A stretch of 64,000 bases of DNA from Physcomitrium patens (Eukaryota; Streptophyta; Bryopsida; Funariales; Funariaceae), in assembly GCF_000002425.4 (NCBI RefSeq), contig NC_037253.1, positions 10,406,567 to 10,470,566 of the forward strand. Direction: 5' to 3'. A program made the position numbers and the translations under genes. Positions 43,021 through 56,745 of this stretch are shown here, one piece after another. Each line of letters starts with the position of its first letter. Position 1 is the stretch's first letter. Under the pieces are notes generated by a model, which searched no databases, was not told the DNA's origin, and was given only the letters and a program-made list of their open reading frames with translations.

Positions 43021-43817
43021 AAGTGTGCATATATGTATTACATGAGACTAGATATACAATCAAACTCTAGTATAACAAACATTAAAAACTAGTGCTCAAA
43101 TCAACATTGATCACAATCTTGATGGAAACAATAAATGTACTAAGTGCATTGAGTTCTAAATTCATTCTAAAGAAAGAAATTAAATAATATAAGCATATCG
43201 TTGTCATGTTCTTCTCAGCAATGCCCACGATTAATGGTTCTAGCACGTGCATGGTACAATATGAATTAGAGAGAACATGAATGTAAAGGATTTTCCATCC
43301 AAGTGGTATCAAACATTTCACATCTTGAAGTGAGAGGCAGACAGTCCAAGAGTTTACGATCTCTACAGGGATGCTTTGCACCCAGTTTCCAAAGACCGAA
43401 GTGGATGGGCTCTCCTGGTATGCTATTTCATAAGGGAAAGAACTGCCAATTCTAGTCACAGAACTCATTGCACAATGCCTACTCAAATACTTTGCCACCA
43501 CTTCGCTTTCAGCAAATGGTTGCCGGATCAAGCTCAAATCTACTCCTCAAAACTAAATCATAATCTATAATCTTCACACCAGATGTTGACGATTCAAATG
43601 AAGAATACCTCGGGATTGTCGCTTCTATTCTGCTTCTGTAAATACAAGTCCTTGTTAGGACACTCTTCGCATTCTATGCCTGCTTTCAACAAAGCTAGCA
43701 GACTGTGTCTTGCCATAGCATCGCACTCCTAGAGTTATTGCTAAGACATGTCAGGAGCGTAATACAACTCTAAACACATGAAATCTGCCATCTCACAGAA
43801 TGCAGCTTTCTCTGGGA
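43021..43817 (-). other. 3' flank of the AP2 gene; no confident gene
   Basis: Base composition rises to that of single-copy DNA here. A 151-codon ORF lies on the minus strand at 43,082-43,537, but it shows no recognisable motif. It is 280 bp downstream of the AP2 stop, so it is more likely 3' untranslated or intergenic sequence. Confidence 0.4.
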
Positions 43818-44393
43818 TCATGACCGATTCAGAACCTCCAAAAACTGAATCTCCCTTGGCCTTTGTTTACGGTCAAGAAGGTGCTCAACTTCATGGCCTA
43901 TCCGTCGTGCTGAGCTTCGCTGGGTTGAGTTAGATTGTAAGAACTTGCAAGACTTATCTGGACTGTGAGGCTTGGAATGTGAGGGCTCAATCCTCGCAGC
44001 GGCGGCCTTGGCTCTCTTCTGGATCTCGATGTGTTCTTGTTCGGGGGAAAGGTTCTCTGGAAGGGGTTCCAGGATAAGAGGCGATTCTTTGAAGTTGTAA
44101 TCAATGGGCTTCTTCGTGTAGAAAATACCTGCATCGAATGCACGAGCTGCCTCCTCAGCTGTCTTGAATGTCCCCAGCCAGATCTTCCGTTTCCGCGGAT
44201 GTGCGGGCCGGATCTCTGAGATGTATCGACCTAACTCCGGGCGGAACCTGATTCCTTTGAACCTCTCTTGCTGCACGACATGGTGAGTGAGTTCCAAGAT
44301 CGACGAACGAGTTGGTGATGTGGTGTGGCATCCTGCATCATGATCCTCGCCATATCTCCCAGTGGTTACGCATTGAGTCGCTTGTGCTGGCAT
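43818..44393 (-). CDS. AP2/ERF-domain transcription factor (191 aa)
   Basis: This is a single AP2 DNA-binding domain at about residues 44-101 (RFKGIRFRPELGRYISEIRP, KIWLGTFKTAEEAARAFDAG, DYNF). The canonical WLGTF, TAEEAARA and terminal NF elements are present. The first strand differs from typical ERF/DREB proteins (RPELGRYISEIR where RPWGKWVAEIR is common). After the domain come a Pro/Leu-rich PLILEPLPENL stretch, a Lys/Ala helix (IQKRAKAAAARIEP) and a Ser-rich basic tail. It would bind GCC- or DRE-like promoter elements in the nucleus. I chose the ATG at 44,393 (MPAQATQC). The frame extends 33 codons upstream without a better start, and an acceptor-like TTTTCTAG lies near 44,425, so a 5' UTR intron is possible. 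The subfamily is uncertain. Confidence 0.8.
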   Translation of the reverse strand: MPAQATQCVTTGRYGEDHDAGCHTTSPTRSSILELTHHVVQQERFKGIRFRPELGRYISEIRPAHPRKRKIWLGTFKTAEEAARAFDAGIFYTKKPIDYNFKESPLILEPLPENLSPEQEHIEIQKRAKAAAARIEPSHSKPHSPDKSCKFLQSNSTQRSSARRIGHEVEHLLDRKQRPREIQFLEVLNRS

Positions 44394-44800
44394 ACTGATC
44401 CTTGTGCAAAACCGTACAACCCCTAGAAAACAAGTCGAAAGTTGCAAACTAGCCTGGTGCTTACTCTCCGCCCGCAACACCGCTTCAAGCACTGATATCC
44501 AACATTTTCAAAACATAAACTTCGGGGACGCTTGAGAAAAATAAGATTAGCTGAAATGTGGTTTAGACTGGACAGGGAGTTATCATCTTCGGTGACGGGA
44601 CAGTCGGTACGCCCGTCAGAGGTGGCCCCTACGTTACCGACAAAGTGAGTTTTAGTCAACACATCTGTGATAGCCCACAACAGCGATCCGAATATCAATC
44701 ATGGGCTACCATACTCGTCTCATTTGTAAGCTGTGAATAATCTCTGTACCGTTCTAGAAAATTCAACGCTAAAGTGGCTTTTCCATTCATTAGGTAGGAT
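44394..44800 (-). promoter_or_regulatory. Probable 5' UTR/intron and proximal promoter of the AP2 gene
   Basis: Higher-GC sequence upstream of the AP2 start. A pyrimidine-rich acceptor-like end (CTTGTTTTCTAG on the minus strand) precedes the first exon containing the ATG. I could not fix a TATA box or a donor. Confidence 0.35.
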
Positions 44801-46134
44801 TCAGAATATGCCCAAAAAGATATCGCAACCATTCGCAAGGTGGCGTGACGTTGACGAACACCATCGGCGTCATAAACTGCAAATAGTGAAGTTCACAACC
44901 AGTTGATTGGCTGACTGCCCATGAAATTCTCCCTGTACCATGCCTGATTTCTGTAGACTAGCTTCTAGGAATTGGACATCAGAGAATGTGTGGTTGGTAT
45001 GAATCCTTTATTTTGCCTAAGCATATTTGTTTGCCCAAGCTTATGCTTTAAAAAGAATTAAAATAGAATTGCAAATCCTTTTGCTTTGGCGGAAGTACCT
45101 TGCACTTGTGCACATTAGATGAATGTTTTTCCTAGAATCTCATTCAAAATTGGACACAAGAATCTGCTGTGCATATTGCATATAGCCCTTCCGTGCAAGA
45201 CAAAATCATTTAGTGCATATATAATTTAAGTTTTATTTTATTTTATTTTATTATTATATGAAAGCATATATATGAGATCATGGTTGTGTAGGAGGAGTAG
45301 GCTTCTGTAGACATGTGATTCCAAGTTCTAGCCTAGGTGTTGCCCAAGTGTTAATGGTTGATTTACAAGGTCATAAAATAATAAGAATAAATATACAATC
45401 TGAACATGTACGGATAAAGGCTATTATTGTTGTGTGATAACTAAAATTATTGTAGATAAAATCTACTATTAAGAATACCAATTTTAAAAATCATAATAAA
45501 AATATTTATATAGTTTAAAAAATAAATATTTCATAACAAAAGACCAGAAAGTGAGAAATTATCAAGAAAAGATATTTACATATAATTTATGTATTCTTAT
45601 TTAATTTTATTAAATTTAGCCTAATTTTCCCTACATAGGAAATAAAAATAAATATTTAATAAAAAATTTAACATTTAAAAATAATTAAAAATAAAGTGTT
45701 GTATAAAATCTAAGATAGATTGTAACATCTATTATTCCAAAAGAAATAGTCTTATTTTGAAGTACAAAAATACAAACTCATTATAATTTGTATACATTTA
45801 TAAATTTGTATTAGATTGATATGATTAAATATGTATCATAGTAAAAATATTATATTCAAAGCATATAAGAATAAACTCAGTTTATTTTATTAAATAAGAT
45901 TTTATGCAACATTATAATAACATCTAATAATATGAAAGATATCATATCTTAAATTATTATTATTATTTAAATATTTTATTACTTTTAAGTAATATTTTTT
46001 AATTTTTGTCTAAGCATAATTTGTTTTGGTACAAAAAGAGACCAGAAAATATAAAAGTATAAAAATGTAAAATTCTAATATAAATAATAGAAAAATACTG
46101 AAATATATATATATATATATATTAATATTAAATG

Positions 46135-46168
<34 letters not shown>

Positions 46169-47535
46169 TAAATGTTATATAATACTAACACTATACATTT
46201 AAAAAGTACGAAAATTGATAGTTTAAATTTTTAATTTATTTTAAATATAAGAGCCAAAATATTAGTTTTTAATATTTATAAATATTGTTGTATGACTTTT
46301 AAGGCTTAATGAATCAATTAATTTAATATTTTAAGTTTATTGCAAGAGGTGGATTAACAGTATACAACTATGTTTTATGTAAGAAAAAAAAGTCATACAT
46401 TAAATATCAAAAATAAGATTAATAACTAGACTATAACAGAATATTTTTTAATATAATATTTTAAAAGTTGAAAAGAATTCTACAGATAATAATGATTTTT
46501 TAATTGATGATTTGTCTCTAATAACTAAGTTTAAATCAATTTAAGAATTATATACAAGAAATAGAAATAAATCATAATATTTTATATATTAAATATATAA
46601 ATAAAAAGAAAATTTACCACTTGCAATGATGATTTATAACACTGAAAATACAGATATATTTGATATAAATGATTTATAAATATGTAAAATGTTCTACTTC
46701 AAATATCATATTTTAAATTTTAAAATACTAATTTATGCAATATTAGATTGAAAATATCATTAAATTATTTTTTATTTTGTGATAATAATTTTCTAATAAT
46801 AATTTTTAATATCTTTATTATATTAAGACTCTACAAGCATCCAGAAGTCTTACAAGAAAAATAAAACTCGAATAAAAATATATTAAATTGTTACAAGAGG
46901 AAAATTTTAAATATCATATTGACATGTTAAATAAAAATTATTAAATTTAGAAGAAATCTTATTTTTTTCTAAAAAAATAAAATAAATATATTATTAAAAA
47001 TAAAAACATGTAATAATAAAAATATACTATAATTGGAAAAAAATATAAATATTTTTTACAGAAATTAATAACTCTTTCACATCAAATTATATTTTATAAA
47101 ACAAGAAGAAACAAATACAAAAGCATTATATATATTATTAAGTTCAAAATTATTCTACTTAAAATTAATTAATATATATTATATATGTATTAATTATATA
47201 TAAAACATACATAAATTTAAATGCAAGATTAAATCATATTAGATATTGCATAAATTTCAAGAAGTTTTTTATATGAAATAATAATTGAACAATTCTAATT
47301 TTAAATATTAAAATTTATTAAATTTGTAGTTGGAGTTCAATAATAAGTTAAATTTTATTTAAAAAATGATTGAAATTCTTTCAAAGAGCATCTTTTGATT
47401 TTTTATTGGATATAATTATATTTTTATGATAATCTACAGTAGATGAAAGTAGTTAACTTCTAATGAAATTTTTTTTAAAATCTTGAAATGTCTATATATT
47501 TCAAAACATGACTCAAGAAAAACTTTGAGAAGAAA

Positions 47536-47566
<31 letters not shown>

Positions 47567-48227
47567 TTATAAGAAAAAGAATTAAAAATAAGAAATAAAT
47601 TAGTATGACAATTGCCAATTACAAAGAAGCTGGAAAAGATTGAATTTAAATTGGAATATAATAATTTTATAAATAAGATTAAAGATGGCCTTAGTCTTGC
47701 CTCTATGTATACTAGCTATCAAGAAAGTCTTATAGAAGCTTCTTAAAAATTGCAAGGAATGTAGCACAAGCGTGAAGTAGTAAATTGCTTTTAATCCAAC
47801 TTCTTAAAAGTATGATACTTCAAGGATACAATTTAGTATCTACTTGAAATATTTATAAGATTTTTAAATATATAATTTAAATATAAGAAATATCTTTATA
47901 TCTATTTTAAGAAGATATAATCTACTTAAGGTGTTTATTCCTTCTTCAACTTATTTAAATTTACCTAATCAATATAAATATTTTTTATAATATCTTTATG
48001 ACTAATGATTTTTAATATTAATAATAGTAGTAATAAACAAAATGGATGCATTATAAGAATCAACTTTCAATTGTTTTATTTATTTTTTAACTTATAATAA
48101 TCTTTTAAGTCAAGAGTTGAAATGTGAATAAAAAATTATAAAAAATATCGAAAATATAATATTAAAATAGTAAAAAAAATTAAAGTATTATTAATTTAGA
48201 AAAAAATAGGAAATATATCTTACATTA
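44801..48227. other. Long AT-rich intergenic region
   Basis: No gene is seen. It contains an AT run (46,103-46,122), an ATT run (46,136-46,161) and another AT run (about 47,548-47,571). The segment around 47,680-47,760 resembles the promoter part of the B-type LTR on the minus strand, but too weakly to call. Confidence 0.6.
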
Positions 48228-48742
48228 TGTTGACATGAATCTTAAACAATTATAAATTCAATGTATTCTTAAATCATTTGAAAAGAATATATATTTATTC
48301 AAAACTAATATAATATTAAAATTGGAATGACTATTGCCAAAGACAATAAGACTAGAAAAGCATTGACAAGGATGAAAAAGGCTTCATTGTTGTCTCTATA
48401 TATACTATCTAACTTGGAGCTACATGGTGACATTCTATAGGACTTCTAATACATGTCTAATTTACAAGACATGTGTCTTAACTTGCAAGGCAAAGTTTCC
48501 TATGTGTGGGCCACATGTATAGCTCGTACCACAAGCTACGAACATGTGCAACATGTGGTTGAGTAGTTTACAAAGTATTCAACCTACCAATCATCTATAG
48601 ACATGTTTAAAAGAGAAACTACATCTGTGAAGCTTTTAAAAAACTTCTATAAAAGATATCATTAAATTTATTTATTATTATCTATTTCTATCTATTCATA
48701 TTATCCAAGTAATTATTGGAATAAATATGGATGTCCATAATA
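48228..48742 (-). repeat. Decayed solo LTR 'J' of the A-E group
   Basis: The minus strand matches the D/C LTRs along its length: ACATGAATCTT near the left end, the 'ggctattgcca'-type segment, 'tatatactatctaac', the cytosine-rich palindromic block (gggccacatg...agctcg) and an AATAAATATGGATGTCC end. The boundaries are approximate, and no clear target duplication was found (CATTA/CATAT). Confidence 0.7.
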
Positions 48743-50220
48743 CATATCACTAAAATATACAAAAATTTCAATAATATCCTTATATTCTTAATAATACATA
48801 ATATTTTTGTGATAATTGCAAATCTATCCTTAGACTTGATAAGCTATAATCATATTAATTTCTAAAAAAAAAAAAAAAAATCTTAAAAAAAAATTATCAA
48901 AAAAATATAATTTTATAACATTATAATGTAGCTTTTATAAAATATATATATATATATATAAATATATGAATTTAGATAGATTTTTTACATATTTTTATAA
49001 TCATATTAAAACACTTATTAACATTTATAAAAAATAAAAAACCTTAAATTACAAATAGAGTAAAAGAAGAATATTGTGAAAACTATAAATGGTGTGAGTA
49101 TTATTTTAATATGTACTCGTTATAAAGAAGGCCACATAAAAGATTTTTGACAACTATTAAAATTATAAACAAAATATTTATGTTTTAGGATGCCTTTATA
49201 GTAGTCTTTTAGAAATAATGAATTATTAGCAAAAACATTATAGCAGCATAAGACAATTAAATACACCTAAAGATCAAATTTATATTTTAGAAACCTCTTG
49301 AAGAATTCTTAAAGAAGATACAATATCTCTATCTTGTCTCCATCTACTTCTATTTTTTTATTTAAATAAATATTTTAGACATTTTTGATAATTAAATATT
49401 TTTATATTAAATAATAATAAAATATAATCTTATTATTTAATAAAAATAATTAAAAATCAAAATATATCAATTTAAAATTTTAAAAAATCAAAAAATAAAT
49501 TAACTTAAAATAATAGAATTATTTTTAAAATAAAATAATCACTTTTTAAAATATTTTTCTTTTTCAAAAACAATCTTTCAAAAACATTCTTGTATTAATT
49601 TTAAATATATCGAGAAATAATAATTCTTAACTTATATAATTATAACAATGCATGATTAAAAATAAACAAATGATGCCATCTAAAATAAAACATTCAGAAA
49701 AAAAAAATTATTCGCATGTTAAAAAAATATAAAATTTTATTGCATGAATACCCTCTTTTTATTGCATAATTATTTCTTGTTATTGCATGATTATCTTTCT
49801 TTTATTAAATATAATAAAATATATTAAAATTATAATTTAAAAAATTAAATATTAATTTAATAACATAATAAATTATTAAATAAATGTAATACAATAATAT
49901 CTAACAATAATATTTTATAATAATTGAGGCATTTGAATTTAGAATATTAAAAAATAACTTTTAAATTTGGAAATTATACATATTTATATTTGAAAGAAAT
50001 TTTATTTAAATAAATAATTTAGATAAGTTCAAATATTTGAGTTTGTAAAATTTAGCAACTTCCACTCTAAAAGTCATAAGAATAACCTAATAAAAAAATA
50101 ATCTACATCAAAAATTCTATGTTTCAAAACAATATACCTTAGTTCCAAAAGTCAATGTATGGACTAACCTAAAATAATATCACCACCTTAATCCAAGTCA
50201 AATATCATTAATTATAGAGA
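48743..50220. other. AT-rich intergenic region
   Basis: No gene seen. Poly-A near 48,866-48,882 and a TA microsatellite at about 48,942-48,960. Confidence 0.6.
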
Positions 50221-50830
50221 ACCACTCTTAAAGCATGGCCACCATTGTTGCCAATGGTTGGTCAAGCTCTCTTGGCCTTAGTACAAGCCCTATCAAGACT
50301 TGGTGATTGGCCTCAATGAGGCCAATCTATATAAAATGGGGCATTTCCTTGGCAACTTACTATGGAAACAACTCTCTCCTACCAAGACATGGGCTTGAAG
50401 TGGGCTCTGAGGAAAGCAAGTGTGGTACAAGGAGGGGGCATTAACCATAGCTTCTATCAGCCACATGATAAGGTATTCAATAGAAGCCACTATTTTTCCT
50501 TTTATCATATGAGTGGGGCTTCTTGAAAGGATAGGGACTTAAGGTGGGGTCTCTAGGGAGTCAGAATGGGGTGGACATGTAGCATCAAGTTTGGTTGTTG
50601 CTGGCCACCTGGCACCATATTGAGTTGCCATGGCCAGTGTGCTACAGAGCCACTTGCTGGCCATCTCCATTGATGCCAATGGGTGGCATTGCTCTTAGTA
50701 TGTGGAAGAACCTCTCCAATATGAGCCCTCTTAATGAAATAGTCAATGATTTATTACAAGAAATATTCTACCTCTCTCTCACAATATTAGGCTTAGATTA
50801 ACAAGCAGATTTTTGACTGGGAGACAAAAC
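50221..50830. other. Moderate-GC island of unknown nature
   Basis: The composition contrasts with its AT-rich surroundings, and short ORFs of about 70 codons occur on both strands without recognisable motifs. It could be a gene fragment carried by a transposon or a non-coding transcript. I see no splice structure that joins the ORFs. Confidence 0.35.
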
Positions 50831-52690
50831 CCTTTGTTTGGATTCAGCTTTATATGTGATATTTTGTTGGATGATCTTTAACCATGAATTGAGTTTGGAA
50901 GTTCATTTGCTAAATTTTTGGAGTTGCTGGAGCCAATTTATTATCAACTTGAAACTTACTTAATTATTACAACTTAGGTACTGAAACCTCAACTGAGAAG
51001 TTGAAACATAGGAATGTGCGTGTCTGTATTCTTTTTATATTAAAATGATAAACCACTGAAGTATCAACAAACAAAAAAAATAATATAAAAAATAATAATA
51101 ATATAAAAAAATGTACAACATGTGGACGATGGACGTCTATAACATCCTCCTTCAGTGAAATCTACCTGTAGGAATAGGAAAGTGTGACGGAAAATGCAGA
51201 CACCAAAATAAAGATGACACAGTTGTTATATTTAATTAAATGGAAAATCAGTGATAATAGGATTATTACTGACTTTCCAATTAACAATCGAAGTATCACA
51301 ACATATTTACAGGTTGTTCTTCGGTCAGTGTAGATATTGGGGGGCGTGCAGACTCGACATCAACCCCTGATTCCTGGTGCCGACTGTTACCGACTCTGGG
51401 ATTAATTCATTTTAAATTACTGATCAAGGGTCCCTTCGGTGGGTTTTTTCAAGTGGATTCTTCTGGAGCTGAGCAAGTACCAGAAATCTATCGAAATCGC
51501 CGGCAGCGGGCAACGGACTCGCAAAGATCATGTGATTGATTACAACTTATCTTATGATCACAACTCACAAGATTAGGTAAGTTTCAAGTTGATATGATGG
51601 ATCACAAACTCACAAACTCACAAGATCATATGATAGATCGTATTGCAGTCAATACAAGTTCTATACCTGGACTGGTAAATCACGTCAGTGGATTAAACAA
51701 ATAACAGGCAGGGAAAATGAACTGCTTGCTCTGAACAAGGTTACTCGTCCAGTTGTGTGGGAGTGCAATTTATTTAACTTGAGTAGTTACCACCAAACGT
51801 ATCAGAAAGCAACAAGAACTGAGTGTGCATGGCCGTTTGTTTCTGCATCGGCATTGTTCATATCAGTGTTGACGTCGGCGAAACCGGTTTGACAAATGCT
51901 TTCCTTTTCCCAGAAGGATTCTTCTCCATTGGTGTGGAGTTAGCAGAAGGAGGATTGGACGAGAATATATCTAACAGGTTTAGTCAAGAATAGAGTTGTT
52001 CTTGCAACTTCTGCTGCATAAGTTTACACCTGAACGTTTAGCATTAAACTTGTCGATGTTCGGAAGTTAGTGGCTTGCAGCTCGAACGTGGAGCAGAAAT
52101 CGACTTCCTAGACATCTTTGACATATGTCGTAGAATGTTTGAGAAGCAACGAGTGACTAATATAAAACTTCAAACTCAACCCTACACTTTTGTAAAGGAT
52201 GGCTGAAACTCCACCACCACCAGCAGTTACCTCATGGTAGTGCAATGATCCAGGTCGCCATTGCCAGGCGAGCTTAGATAAAGACGCATACCATCGAAAT
52301 GCTATAGCAATGTGGCGCTTTAAGGTTAGCTGAAACAAACTTCTTCATGATGACAAGTAACTCAAAAGCACGGGATTGCACTTTTGTTTTTCAAATAGAA
52401 ATTTTTTGGGCGGAAAAGTTGTAAAGAGCGTTTGAGTATCCTCCTATCAAGTTATGCGAAAAGCTCACTGAAAAATTAAACTAGACCGATTGGAGAATAC
52501 ATAAGTGAGCATATTAGTACATTCATAATACAGACGTGCTTTTCTTATTTCAACGACAGGGAAATCGTCTCCTGGCCATAATGCATTGACATCCATCGTG
52601 CATCATCACTTCTCAACTCAAATTCAGGCTCACAACCGTAATGTCATGGAAGATGTAAAAGCAATTGTTACCACCCTAGTCTTTAGAAAG

Positions 52691-52729
<39 letters not shown>

Positions 52730-54029
52730 AAACATTTTGAACAGGATAATATTTTATGTTTCTACAAAAACAGCGTTTTTACTAATTTAAGACATATAAT
52801 TATATAATTTAGGATGTAATTCAATATTTCTTGCTTCCTTATAATATATAATTTGATAATATATACAGCACATAAATCAGAAACTTTTGCAAAACTTATG
52901 TAATTTCCATCCACCAAAATTATAACTTAAATGAATTATAACAATACATAAATATATAAATATTTATATATTTATTTATAAACTCATACATGGGCAAACT
53001 AAGCTTCTTTTTACAAGAATAAATAAATAATTTGATTTGTATTAGATCAAGCATATAGGGGGGTAGATGTTATCAAACATGAGATGAAAATATTTTAGTG
53101 TGATGCAAAGAAACAGAGCAGTATACATTAAAATTAACACGCCCAAGTTGTGGATTTGCTTTACAATTTATACAATCCAACAAAAATCTTTACATTCACA
53201 GAAAACTATAAATCATTTAGTAATGTTACATTTTCAGAATATAGTATTTAGCATTCTTGTGATAAATGCATTCTTGTAAGTGTGTCTTCTTATCCTAAAA
53301 TGACTATTGTCTCATCTACCCATACATTAATCTAATCTAAACTAATACAATATTATTATTTGTTAAAATTGCATTGTAACGAAGTAATTCAATTCTTTCA
53401 ATGTTGGTCTAGAAATCAATTAAATTTTAAATATATATATTTTTTGACGATATATTTTGTAAAAAAATAATTAATGATTTTATATTATTATTATTTTATT
53501 TAAGATTTTTTGATAGAATTTATGAGTTTTGTTTTTTTGGCAATCTTTAAGAAATGCTTAGCATATGGTCCATATGCACAATTTTTTTTAGTTAAATGCT
53601 TTGTTAAATTTTAGACACCTTAATTAGAAAAAAAAGAAATTACCATTATTTTTGTAAAAGTTAAATAAGATAAAATGTAAAAAAAAAATAAAACACATTT
53701 TATTAGGTTTTTCTTTTTCTTTTTCTTTTCTTCACTTGTTTTATCTTGTATCATTTCTAGAGGTGCAAAGTATTATTATTAGAAAAAAATATTTCTTAAT
53801 TTATTTACCAATATTTGTAATTTTTTCCTTATTTTATTTTATTTTTTAAAATGGTTAGCAATCTTCTAATATGTATGCATTGTAGATTGCTTTTGAGAAA
53901 TCAGAGTGCTAATATTCTAAAATGTGAGCATTTTATGTTTATCATTTGGAAAGTATAAAATAAACTAGAGTAAATATAGGAAGAATCATTATACATGGCT
54001 AAAAAAAATCTAATAAACTTTGCAACCTA
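50831..54029. other. Intergenic region with poly-A run
   Basis: No confident gene. 51,300-52,560 has higher GC and short ORFs only. A 31-nt A run lies at 52,696-52,726. The remainder is AT-rich. Confidence 0.5.
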
Positions 54030-54460
54030 CATTGTTTGATATTGGCATAAATTTTTAATGAAGCAAGCATGGAGAGTGATAACAACCAATCTTGTGTAAT
54101 TTTAATCATACAATAACATTATATTAACCATGTTGTGGAGTTATCTAGAATTTGCATCTAATAGTCATGTCCTTCTTCAACCATGGTCCATTTGGCATAA
54201 TCTTTTTTTTATTTATCATTATTACTTATTATACAACAGATATACAAATATATCTTTTAAATATATTTTTATTCCATCTTTAAATTGCTGATTGCAAATT
54301 TAAAAACATGGTATCATTTTTGTAGAATTATTTATCAAAACATATTTAAAGCCAAGTGATATTTTTAGTAGTTTAAACTAGACAAACCATCAGATTATGG
54401 TTAGTTTTTTTAAACACATACTAGATAAATCCAATTATTAATCGAAAATAATATTTTTTT
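54030..54460 (+). repeat. Unknown dispersed repeat, copy 1
   Basis: It aligns with 61,530-62,035. Shared blocks include 'gatattggcataaatt', 'aatcatacaa', 'tgtggagtt' and 'tctaatagtcatg'. No coding capacity. It may be a decayed non-autonomous transposon. Confidence 0.6.
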
Positions 54461-55812
54461 TTGCAAGCTATATTGTAAAAATAAATAAAGTTGATACTAA
54501 AATAATAAATATAAATATATATAGATATTTACATTATAATTTAGAAATATAGAATTGTTCAAATAATTGTTTTTATACCTTAATATCCTTTCTTTCTTGA
54601 TATTCCTTTCCGTCCACCAACTTAGTTCTATTGTTGTAAGTCAAAACCTCTAATTTCTAATAATTTAATATTTATTAAGTTGCATAGACAACTCTATAAA
54701 AAGATGAGTATATTGTACGTATTAATAGTAGATATTCGTTTGTACTATGAATATGTACTAATATGTATTTCATAATTTAATACAAAATAGTATATTATGA
54801 ATATATATTCTTTTTAGAAAGTTATCTATACAACTTAATAATTATGTATATTTTTACTATAAATATGTACTATGAATATGTACAATATAGTACATTATGA
54901 ATATATACAAATATGTACAAATAATTTAATATAAAATAGTATATTATGAATATGTAAGAATATGTACAATTGTATTATGAAGGACTTGACGACCTCTTCT
55001 ACTCAATAGAATTCTTAGCTACAAATCAAATTCAGTTAGAGATGCACAATTTAATATTTAATATTTAAAATTAAATTATATTTTGAAAATTTTAAGATAA
55101 AAAATTAAAAAAATATAGAAAAATAATTGTATATTTGTAAAATTTATTGTTTATGCAATTTTGTGTAACAAATTACATACAAAACTATTAGATACACAAT
55201 TTTTTGTATTTATTTGTAAAAGTTATTTTTTCTTAAATTTGAAGTCGTAAAAGAATTAAATATTTACTTTAAAAATATAATATATTTTTTGGCACATATC
55301 ATGTTTTATTTATTTTTAAATTTTATTTTACTTGACAAACATCCACAAATAAGCTAGAATCTTTTAGTTACAATTTTTAGTATTTAGAAGTTCAACACAT
55401 GTCTTGCACTTCTAAATACTAAAATTTATCAATATTTTGGAATATTAAAAGAATTAGTGTGAAGTTTAAAATTTTTGTAAGTATAATTTTATTAATAAAA
55501 AAACCACATTGGTATTATATAGTAGGTACATATATGATACACTCATTATATTTTTTAACTATACTATTATTATAATAAAATGAGAGAAGTTTTAATGGTG
55601 TGCACATACCAACTTTAAAAAAATAAAAAATAAAATAAAAAATCTAAATGCATTCTTGTTAATAAACCAAATAAATCAATACGAGAACTCAAAACAAGAT
55701 TTTATCAAAACAAAATCGTTTTAAAACATGGTAGATTCGTTTTTACTATTTTTCACATAACATTGGATTTTTGTTTAACCATTTTTCTTTTTTTATGTAC
55801 ATATACATGTTG

Positions 55813-55847
<35 letters not shown>

Positions 55848-56240
55848 ATTGATATTCATTCATCAAAAAGGACTTGGTCATGTCCAATTTTCATCTTATT
55901 ATTTGTTTTGTCCCTTATATGAAATCCATCTCTTATATAAAAGAACTTAGTGGATAAATCAACAAGATAATCTAGAGGAGATTAAACTCATCTCTAATTT
56001 GCTGAATATCTCATTATTATTATTATTATTATTTATTTTTATCAAAAGTGAGCAATAATTCAACATTTGATCAAAATATGCATACTCGTTCTATAGATTG
56101 CTGAAAGTAGCAATGCGAGATCACAAGGCGTGCAATTATTCTACAAATTAAACTTTTACACCTTTTATGTGGTCAATAGCACAAGTTTCCACTATTCCCT
56201 AATGTAATAGATATACTTTTGTCAATGTGTACTCGAATAC
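54461..56240. other. AT-rich intergenic region
   Basis: No gene seen. It contains a 34-nt A run (55,813-55,846) and an ATT run near 56,013-56,033. Confidence 0.55.
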
Positions 56241-56716
56241 TGTTGATTGTTGTACATTGGCAGAAAAGATGACAGAACCATTACTATTCGTTTACTTTAG
56301 GTCACTTTATTTCAAGGAGCACCAGTTGGCACCGAGCCAGCCACCGATGAGAACAAATGAAAACAAATGAGAAGCAAAGAATCTGGGCACTGTATCGAGC
56401 AATGGCATCTCCATTGGCCTCCAGAGCCTCTGAGCCATGAGGTATCAGATACAAAACCTGGACAGAGCAACATGGTTTCTAATCCATCAGATAGTTTACA
56501 AACTAGCCTGCACCAACACAACAGATACGTAGAGACTGTTGGAATTGGCCTGTTCAGTCATACTGCTTTCTCGGCTCTCGAGCTTCTCCGTCTTGTACGT
56601 CGTGGTGACCTAGTGAGATGTTACAGACGTTAACCAACGTAGTAGCAATGATCAATAGTACCGCGTCTGGACTGAGATCGATGCCATTTATGTGGTTGAT
56701 GCAAAGTTCACAACCG

Positions 56717-56722
56717 TTTATT
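56717..56722 (-). terminator. Polyadenylation signal of the germin-like gene
   Basis: AATAAA on the minus strand, 24 nt after the stop codon. The close spacing suggests either a very short 3' UTR or use of a further signal downstream. Confidence 0.4.
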
Positions 56723-56745
56723 GACAGGCAACCCAGAAGCTAGAA

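Noticed and set aside
43082-43537. 151-codon ORF downstream of the AP2 gene
   Set aside because: No domain, odd composition, and a position that fits 3' untranslated sequence.
47680-47760. Possible B-type LTR fragment
   Set aside because: A few shared words near a TATA-like sequence. Too short and diverged to call an element.
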